DNA of 64,000 bases from NCBI GenBank assembly GCA_011109175.1, contig RDEW01000003.1:434001-498000 (forward strand), written 5' to 3'. The DNA is from Dicyema japonicum (Eukaryota > Dicyemida > Rhombozoa > Dicyemidae). The position numbers were made by a program, and so were the translations under genes. This document shows, piece by piece, positions 56,990 through 64,000 of this stretch. Under the pieces are notes generated by a model. The model was not told where the DNA came from. It did not search any database and saw only the letters and a list, made by a program, of their open reading frames with translations. The stretch's first letter is position 1. The number at the start of each line of letters is the position of its first letter.

Positions 56990-59155
56990 TCAAAGTTCAT
57001 TTTTTTGAAGCCTTCTCTCAAATACTAATTTTACAATTTCCGCAATACGTTGTCGGATGTCCTCAGTTCCGTGGTTTTCTCGTTGACTTGCTTCAATTGA
57101 TCCTGAATTCTGTAAAAATAAATTTGGTCTCAACAAAGATGTCGAACTCAAAGCATCCTTTAACGAAGTCTCGGCCGTGTTGTGCATCTTTGTATCATGA
57201 ATTCGCATCTTTACTATCAATGAATCATACTCGTTTAGTCTCTTGTAAAGATCATCAAACTGAGAGCTTTGGGAGTCACGTCCTTGAGGTTTGGTTTGGT
57301 CGGAGAGAATATTATTTTTAATTATGAGGTCACTTATTAATCTCTTATGCCTTATTTCGCTCTCAAAGTCATCTTTCTTGAGTACACGTGGTATACTGAC
57401 CTTTTGCTGGATTAGCTTTCGTCTGCATTCCTCGTCGTATTTAAGAAAATTTTCAAGTTCGGTTACTTTGCTTTGAAGGTGGGCATTGTCGTCCTCTTTT
57501 TCTAAAATTCAGAATGTGGTGGACACCTCGCAATTCTGCGTCATAATTGTGAATCGCAGATTTCAGTTCCTGGCATATTTGCTGATGCTGATGGAATTGA
57601 GTTTCAAGGTTCTTGTAACTGAGTTCTTCCATTTCTTTCGACTCCTGTACTTTCATTGGACAGAGACCTTTAATTGGCTGATCTCGTTCGTCTGCTCTTT
57701 TATCTTCTTCGAAAACTCGGACTCGAGTTTCCTTAATTCGTCATTAAACGAGGCCTCCTTGTCCTTCAGATCCTTTAAAACTTAGATGTGGCGTACTTTG
57801 TTTTCTTTGATTATTTTTTTGAGTTTGGATCCCAGCTTTTCGTTCATTCCAACGTCGGCTTCAAACTATGTTGAGGACCAAATAAAACTTGGTGAGATTT
57901 CTCGATGAGTTCCTTGTCGACATCTTCGTTCTACTAATCACATTCAGCCGATGAACCTCAATCCCCGAATAGGTGTCTCTGAGGTCGGAAAGATCTTTTT
58001 CAAGGGAATTCAAAGCATCCACCGAATAATTGTATTTTTCTGAAATTAAATCCATTTTCGCGTTTTCCATGAACTTCAACGACGTAAGTTTGGAAATCTC
58101 CTCGTCCATACCTTGACAGTCTTGTTCCTGTTTTTTTGACTGTTTGACGGCGTTTTCCGTATTTATCAACGATTTCCTTATTTTCTTAAGTAAACTGAAT
58201 ATAAACGGCTATTTTCTCTTCCAGCTTATTTTTTTCGTATTTGAGTTGATTGTATTCTCGCTTCACAGCCTCGTTGGGGTCACAGCTAGTAGCACCAGAC
58301 TCTATAAGCTTATCCTCAGCCGATTTCTTCGTTTGTCGGACTAGTATTTGTAGCTTAACATACATTCGTGTTCTAGTCGGGCTTTTTTGTTCTCAAATTG
58401 ATTTTTCTGTTTGTTGATTTGAAATTCCAACGACCGTATCGTTTTGTTTTTATTTTCAATTTCCTCCTTCAAAGTTTTAGACTAAAATTCTCCCAACATT
58501 CAACTTTGCTTTTTGTGACTTCAATTTCCTTTTCATGCTCGGCTATGACGCTCTTCAGCGTTTTCAGGTCGGAAGAAGTCTAAAATGCTGAAAATCGAAA
58601 CTGCTATATATAAATTTTTGTAGTGCTCGGTTTGACTGCTCAAGTTTTCTATTTTGATTTTTTGAATTTTTTCCATCGGATTGAAGTAATCGACCGACTT
58701 TCGCTTAACATTTTTCTGAAAAGACAAAATTCAGTTACTTTATCGAAATCAACGTTGGAATCTGAGATTTTTTCTTTCCTGAGTAACTGTGACTGTAAAA
58801 TTTCGTTTTCAATTTCAAACAGCATTTTTGTAATTTTCTCCTCGTCCTTCAACGTTAAGACTCTCAAAACTTTTTCAAAAAAGTCATCGTTAAAATCTTT
58901 TTTGCCCCAGAATTCTAATCATTTAAGCAAAAGTACCCTTTCTCGCCTGATTAGGTAATTTGTTTTCCTTGACAACGTACACATTAACTCATACTTTTAT
59001 CAAAACTTCTGAAATCTCTTCGGATTCTTCTTTTGTGCTGGATTTGGTTCTGACTGACTCTCTAGTTGAATCCTTTGTAATGGGAATTTTAATACTTGAT
59101 TTTTCCCGCGAAATTCATCGTTGAATTTGTCAAAGAAATTTAATTCATCCTTCAT
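56990..59155 (-). CDS. Long coiled-coil protein, unrecognised
   Basis: An ATG at 59155 (MKDELNFFDKFNDEF) leads through at least eight exons. Clear joins include a 23-nt intron between NVDFDK and KNVKRKSVDYFNP and a 22-nt intron before TSSDLKTLKSVIAEHEKE. Most of the product is heptad-rich: FEIENEILQSQLL, EEIENKNKTIRSLEF, ENAKMDLISEKYN, ALNSLEKDLSDLRDTYS, LETQFHQHQQICQELKSA. The final exon ends RIAEIVKLVFERRLQKNEL at 56990. No globular domain is visible. Candidates include cytoskeletal, ciliary or kinetochore coiled-coil proteins; I cannot choose. Some exon joins are unresolved. Confidence 0.55.
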
Positions 59156-59312
59156 TTCCCAGATAAATTTGCGATATAATTGTCATGGATATTAATTTTT
59201 TTAATTTTTATAAATAAAAATTTTATGAGACGAATTATTTTGGTTTTACCGTTGGTCTTGGAATAAATTATTTCAGTTCAACAAGCCGGCTTCCGCTCCA
59301 GAATATCGAGCT

Positions 59313-59558
59313 GTGTACGAGAGGATGAAGCGTTCGCCAATCTCGATTGAGACCATGGAAGCTAGATTGAAGCTCTTTGGACACGTACTGAGAATGGACC
59401 TGGAGACCCCAACTGACGTGGCCATGAGGACTTCTTCGGATATGATGCTTCCTGATTATGAGACAATTGAGGACCACCCTCCCAATGATCCTCAACGGGG
59501 ACCTCCAAAAGATAGGGAGACTGTTAAGAGAGGGAGAGGAGCTGGATGGACTACGTAA
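59313..59558 (+). mobile_element. LINE C-terminal fragment
   Basis: The segment EARLKLFGHVLRMDLETP is the GHVLRM-type block of LINE C-termini; a related block is at 18.47 kb. The rest is degenerate. Confidence 0.4.
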
Positions 59559-59678
59559 ACTTGCGTATGAGAGGGGAAAGTAGAGGAAGATGAATTTGTT
59601 GTTAGTTTCTCGATTTGCACGTGCTTTATCGTTACCATGGCAGGTTGAGAGTGCTTAATAATAATATGTTGACTTTCC

Positions 59679-60045
59679 TCAACTGATCAGGGATACCTTC
59701 ATGGTGGTTGAGTCAAATGACACTATTATCCCCCATTTGGCACTGACCAATTGATTAGGAACGGCAATTTTTGGGGAAGCAAGCGTCAGGTCGGGGAGGA
59801 CGTTCTGTCGCTTGCTCTGTAAGGGTCTTGTATTAATTATGGGATTGTTTGATATCACAAGTTGATTCAGCGTCGGTAGCAAGTGGGTTCCTCTGGCGTG
59901 TTTCGGTTGCTTTTTGAACCGCATCGGATGTTTCGCGTTTAGGTCTCCACATAATAATAAGTTATTGGCTTGGACGATCTCTGGCAGTGAGAAGCTGTAT
60001 CCTTTGGGCCACGAACCGGGAGGAAGTAGATAGAGGTTCAATACA
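59679..60045 (-). mobile_element. Jockey-like LINE, endonuclease domain fragment
   Basis: The minus strand reads LLLCGDLNAKHPMRF, the GDLNAKHxxW motif of apurinic-type endonucleases in Jockey-like LINEs, followed by LPTLNQLVISNN. It is oriented opposite to the RT piece of the same type of LINE that begins 50 bp away. Confidence 0.6.
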
Positions 60046-60094
60046 GTGAGGCATCCAATGTTGGTTAAAATTGAAATTGTGATTTATTCAACGA

Positions 60095-60564
60095 AACTCA
60101 ATCCCCACGACCAACTCGGTCAAGATACTGGGCGTAACTTACGACCCACTCTTGACCTTCAGCAAACACATCGACAACGTCATCTCTTCGGCACAACGAA
60201 AGCTAAATTTTGTTAAAACACTCCTTGGACAATATAAGGGGTGTTTCAACTCAAATTTGGACTCGCTCTACGTGCAGTATATTCAACCGTCTCTAACTTA
60301 CGGGTGTGCTGCATGGGGAACCAACCTATCAAACAGGAATATAAAAAAATCAATACCTTCCAAAAAATGGCCAGTAAGGCTTTGCAAAGGTTTTCTTGGA
60401 CACCTCTAAACCCTACACCTTTTGAGGAATTAGTGAGGAAAACCGGAGCCTTACCACCCTCCAAAAAAGTTAGAAACCCCCGCCCAATCTGGAAATGCGT
60501 TGGAACCCAGGAAAAACATCGAGCAAGAATGAGATGGCTACTCGAGGCGGCCGGAATCACCTGA
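60095..60564 (+). mobile_element. Jockey-like LINE, 3' part of RT to the end
   Basis: It reads VKILGVTYDPLLTFSKHIDN, LYVQYIQPSLTYGCAAWG, then after a shift FQKMASKALQRFSW and CVGTQEKHRARMRWLLE, ending AAGIT and a stop at 60562-60564. One frameshift lies near 60340. The same terminal block is seen at 7.9, 28.8 and 33.9 kb. Confidence 0.7.
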
Positions 60565-60569
60565 CGGCT

Positions 60570-61440
60570 ATGTAGTTATTTAATTTGTCGGTGATTTTTG
60601 GTTTTTAATAATAATAATAATTCAACGGGATGGGGGAAGTAGAGGTGTGCTCTCTCCGTGAAAGGAATCTTTCTTGATAAGTATGAAGACTTCACCTCCG
60701 CACGTCGAATAATGTTGTAGCCTGGGAAGACTGGGGAGGGAGTGGAGGAAGACAGTCTTGTTTAATAAATCAATATTTATTAAATCAATATTTTCAATAT
60801 TATCGATAATTATTCCATTTCATAGGAAATACTGTCATATTCATTAATTCAACATATGCGACATTGCACTTTACAGACTTTTTAAAATTGACTGTAGCCT
60901 TGAATGCAAAAAATCAAGAGGAACTTCCAATTATCCCATTGAATGCAGAATTAACTCTTACATCCAATGGTTGAAAAAAATTGAGTGCTTCGTAGGTATA
61001 AAAATTTAATTCAAAAAATCCTGCTAAATTTTTCCAAAAATAAGCTTAATTCTGTCCACTTATGGGAAATTAGTTTTAAAAATCCGATGATTATTCCAAA
61101 AATTTCATCAATTGATTTTAAAAACAGTGGAATTCAAATATTCTAAAACAATGCATCAAGTAAAATATAGACACGTGTAAGTAGAGGTTGTTGCCATGAA
61201 ATTAAAAAGTGACTATTGATGTTCGTAAACTACTTGATCGAAAAATTCCTGTCTGCAATTTTTCTTCATCAATGCCTAGAGGCGTCAATGGATCCAACTG
61301 ACTCAAGAGGCCCCATTTGCTGGCCGACAGACAAAAAGGATGCCTCTTTTTCCCACTCCAGAGACGGTTCACATAATGATGGTTAAAAAAAGGACGTGAT
61401 GATAAGAAAGGATTGCTTTATTAATTTATGGTAATAAATA
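60570..61440. other. No recognisable gene
   Basis: A short TAATAATAATAATAA microsatellite at about 60606-60620 is the tail of the LINE. The rest is A/T-rich without conserved ORFs. Confidence 0.4.
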
Positions 61441-61445
61441 AAAAA

Positions 61446-61559
61446 GTACGACACTGTGAGTTCCCAGGCGGTCACCCAGCCAAGTACTTACACAGCCTAT
61501 AACCGCTTAACTTCCGTGGTCGGCTGAGAACGGGTGCTTACGGCCAAGTATGATCGTAC
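61446..61559 (-). rRNA. 5S ribosomal RNA
   Basis: The minus strand starts GTACGATCATACTTGG, with matching 3' end TCGTAC closing helix I. The Pol III internal control region is present: CACGGAAGTTAAGC (box A region) and GGCTGGGTGACCGCCTGGGA (box C region). A T run on the minus strand (61440-61445) terminates it. Length 114 nt is a little short of the usual 120. It is a single copy here, not a tandem array. Confidence 0.9.
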
Positions 61560-62255
61560 ATTTTCATTTTGGAAAACTCCCTAAATACTATTCACATCGT
61601 ATAATAGAAATAGTATCAGCGTGTTTTAAATGTTCCACGGTTGTTGTCCATAATTCCTGATATTTTAAAACATTTTCTTTCCCCGGTCGATGTAAATAAG
61701 CCCCCTCTCCTCCAATATTTCATTATTATTCATATATTTGGTGTTCGAGTTGATCTCCTTACACTTTGGATATAACCAATGAAATATTTCACCCCACAAT
61801 ATTTAGTGTGTGTTACTTTAGTAAACTGAGTTAATTCTTGTATTATATTTATTTAATATTGAAAAAGTTAAATTTTACCTCGAATGTTCACTTAGCTTCA
61901 TGATGGATTAAAGTCTTTGTCTCGCTTCTTTACGAAGTGACAGATTAGAGAGATATGTGACAGATTTGAGAATTTCCATAACTTTTCCTTCTCATTTAAA
62001 ATAAAGTGTGTCCTGCCCAGTGGAGGTTTAATCGTGAAATCATGTGTATCACTCTACGAAAGGGTTATTTTATTATTGAACTTCAAATTTATGAATCGTG
62101 CTCAATCCCATCTTTTTTTTCCTTTAATTTCAAACATACCGTGAGGTCCTCTTAGAAAAAAACCCACACTTTACGCGATAGCCATATTACCTATAAACAG
62201 AGTCCTTCCGGAACCAGCTTGCAGTTGTGGAAACCCCTCCATGGAGTGGGGGAGA
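61560..62255. other. No recognisable gene
   Basis: Upstream of the 5S gene the sequence is A/T-rich. A phrase CTTAGCTTCATGATGGATTA near 61892 matches 24006 and belongs to the SINE family 2 debris. Confidence 0.35.
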
Positions 62256-62259
62256 GCAA

Positions 62260-62365
62260 ATGATCATTTTTCTTGCCAGCCTGGCACAGGTGGATCACAT
62301 GACGCCATTCTAGTAGGAAGGACAAAACATGCAGAAACTTCAACCAATTAGCCACGTAGCTCCAC
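62260..62365 (-). repeat. SINE family 1 body with CACGTGG-type head
   Basis: The minus strand has GCCACGTGGAGCTACGTGGC, CTAATTGGTTGAAG and TGGCGTCATGTGATCCACC. It combines a family 2-like head with the family 1 body. Confidence 0.45.
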
Positions 62366-62513
62366 GTGGCGATATAGTCCATGTGTGTTTGGCCTTTTTT
62401 TTAAAGTAATTTTTAGATAAAAAAATATTTAAGATAACTTATATTGTAAAAAAAATAATCAAATATTATAATATTAAAAATTATATTAGTCCCCAAAAAA
62501 ATTAATGTTAGAG

Positions 62514-64000
62514 TTATAGACCAGCTAAATAAGCAGCCCTATTCGAAACCCCGGGAATATTCGAATTGGACGAAAGATACCGTCTCATACCTAAGCGTTT
62601 GTCAATTATATTTTTTATATAAATTATGTTGTCTGGGAATTGTCCCCCACCACATCCATTTAAAATTTGAAAACATTCTGAATTAGGTTCACCAATTTCA
62701 CTGTTGCTTTCAGATAAACCACCATTTAATTCAGCGTGTTGTTCAGAAAGTTGCTCCAAAAATGTTTCTTCCTGAACTGCTTCTTGATTTTGATTATCTT
62801 TCCCGCCAAAGTCACTGTGATTCTCTGATTGACGAGTGTTATCTTGATCAGCGTTTTCCGCTTGAGGTGGAGCATTTTCTTGGAGTTTGCTTTCATTTTT
62901 CTGAAAGTAGAAAATACTATTTACTTTATCGTCGGATATTGGGGGTTGTTCGGAAAATGTTTCCTCGCAAACTACTTCTTGATTTCGACTAGTTTCTTCA
63001 GCAAAATCATTCGAATTTTCTAACTGGCGATTGTTGCTCTGATCAGTTTCTTGTGCTCGGGTTTGAGAATCTTCTTGGATTGTGTTTTCGTTTTCCTAAA
63101 AAGTATAAAATTATTGTTTACTTTATCATTTAATATTGGGGGTTGTTCGGAAAATGTTTCCTCGCAAACTACCTCTTGAGTTTGATTAGTTTCCTCGGCA
63201 AAATCATTTTGATTTTCTAATAGACGATTGTATTCTTGATCAGCATTTTCGACTTGGGTTTTAGATTCTTCTCGAAATCCATTTTCATTTTCCTAAAAAT
63301 AGAAAATTCTTTATTCACCTCAGCTATCGATATTGGGGGTTGTTCGGAAAATGTTTCTTCGCAAACTACTTTTTGAGTTTGATTAGTTCCTTCAGCAAAA
63401 TCGTTCGAATTTTCTAACTGGCGATTGTTGTCCTGATCACTTTCTTCTGCTCGAGTTTGAGAATCGTCTTTAAATGTGCTTTCAATTTCCTAAAAGTAGG
63501 AAATATTATTTACTTTATTGTATGATACTGGGGGTTGTTCGGAAAATATTTCCTCGCAAACTACTTGATTTTGACTAGTTTCTTCAGCGAAATCATTTGA
63601 ATTTTCTAACTGACGATTGTTGTCCCGATTAGTTTCTCCTGCTTGAGTTTGAGAATTTTCTGGATTAGCTTCTCCTGCTTGAATTTGGGAATTTTCTGGA
63701 TTAGCTTCTCCTGCTTGAATTTGGGAATCTTCTGGATTAGCTTCTTCGGCTCGAGTTTGAGAATCTTCTGGATTAGTTCCTTCAGCAAAATCATTTGAAT
63801 TTTCTAACTGACGATCGTTGTCTTGATGAGTTTCTTCGCCTTGAGTTGGAAAATCTCTTTCGGGTGCATTTCCATTTTCCTTAAAAGTAGAAAAATATTA
63901 TTTACTTTATCGTTTGATACTGGGGGTTGTTCTGAAAACATTTCTTCGCAAACTACTTCTTGAGTTTGATAAGTCTCTTCGGCAAAATCATTTTGATTTT
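62514..64000 (-). CDS. Glu/Gln/Asn-rich repeat protein, partial (runs off the window)
   Basis: The gene enters from beyond 64000 and stops at TAA 62514-62516. It is built from tandem units of about 195 bp, each holding one exon (roughly 57 codons) and its own short intron of about 26 nt. A unit reads QTRAQETDQSNNRQLENSND, then FAEETSRNQEVVCEETFSEQ and PPI.NDK before the next intron. Introns lie near 62905-62925, 63098-63123, 63295-63320, 63492-63515 and 63882-63908. One unit (63543-63880) is lengthened by 36-39 bp sub-repeats. The last exon is unique (GGLSESNSEIGEPN, GCGGGQFPDN, RLGMRRYLSSNSN). No known domain; low-complexity and highly acidic. Function unknown. Confidence 0.65.
62760..63935 (-). 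repeat. Tandem exon-intron repeat array, period about 195 bp
   Basis: GGGGGTTGTTC followed by GGAAAATGTTTC and GCAAACTACTTC-like phrases recur with starts near 62940, 63136, 63334, 63528 and 63922. Confidence 0.8.
63650..63785 (-). repeat. Short coding tandem repeat, 36-39 bp unit, about four copies
   Basis: GGATTAGCTTCTCCTGCTTG followed by AATTTGGGAATTTTCT recurs in tandem. It encodes an ANPENSQIQAGE-type unit inside one long repeat of the surrounding gene. Confidence 0.85.

Overview
This looks like a eukaryotic, almost certainly metazoan, nuclear contig. It is AT-rich and gene-dense in islands, with large stretches of decayed transposons between them. The most diagnostic feature is intron size. 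Wherever a conserved protein lets the exons be stitched together (actin, a serine carboxypeptidase, NELF-B, CTP synthase, NT5C2, MUS81), the introns are mostly 18-30 nt, typically 22-26, with GT-AG ends. Highly shortened introns of this size are known from dicyemid mesozoans. Together with animal-type genes (NELF-B, a two-PDZ scaffold, a tectonic-like ciliary protein, MUS81), this makes a dicyemid the best guess, with an orthonectid or another reduced animal as the alternative. The assignment is an inference; no species marker was checked.

Layout. 1-8.6 kb: decayed retrotransposons and SINEs. 8.6-9.8 kb: actin (-). 11.7-13.3 kb: CPVL-like serine carboxypeptidase (-). 14.8-16.6 kb: NELF-B (+). 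18-20 kb: LINE remnants. 20.3-22.1 kb: a CTP-synthase-family gene (+) with an intact glutaminase site but a degenerate synthetase site. 22.3-26.2 kb: retroelement ends, SINEs and a 94-bp minisatellite. 26.4-28.5 kb: NT5C2-like cytosolic purine 5'-nucleotidase (+). 28.7-32.8 kb: R2-like retroelement, a MUS81 N-terminal minigene, tRNA-Phe and a chimeric retroelement. 34.6-36.5 kb: unrecognised coiled-coil gene(s) (+). 37.35-40.48 kb: a nearly complete non-LTR retrotransposon (PHD-like finger, reverse transcriptase, restriction-like endonuclease) with poly(A) and a 7-bp target duplication, beside a second tRNA-Phe. 40.8-44.1 kb: a pogo/Tigger-like composite holding a hAT fragment, a tRNA pseudogene and a MUS81 exon copy. 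44.1-46.1 kb: the real MUS81 (-). 46.5-49.3 kb: a hAT element with perfect 8-bp target duplication and a nested R2-like retroelement. 51.3-51.8 kb: tectonic-like gene (-). 54.3-55.3 kb: two-PDZ gene (-). 57-59.2 kb: coiled-coil gene (-). 59.3-60.6 kb: LINE pieces. 61.4-61.6 kb: 5S rRNA (-). 62.5-64 kb: a repeat-protein gene (-) whose repeat unit contains its own intron, running off the window.

The genes do not form a pathway; each has its own role in cytoskeleton, proteolysis, transcription pausing, nucleotide metabolism, DNA repair, cilia or scaffolding. The recurring theme is mobile-element traffic around tRNA-Phe and MUS81. A block made of the first MUS81 exons plus tRNA-Phe occurs in altered copies at 31.0-31.7 kb and 43.3-43.6 kb. 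Several conserved genes carry isolated one-base deletions, mostly in homopolymers, which may be assembly errors rather than real lesions.
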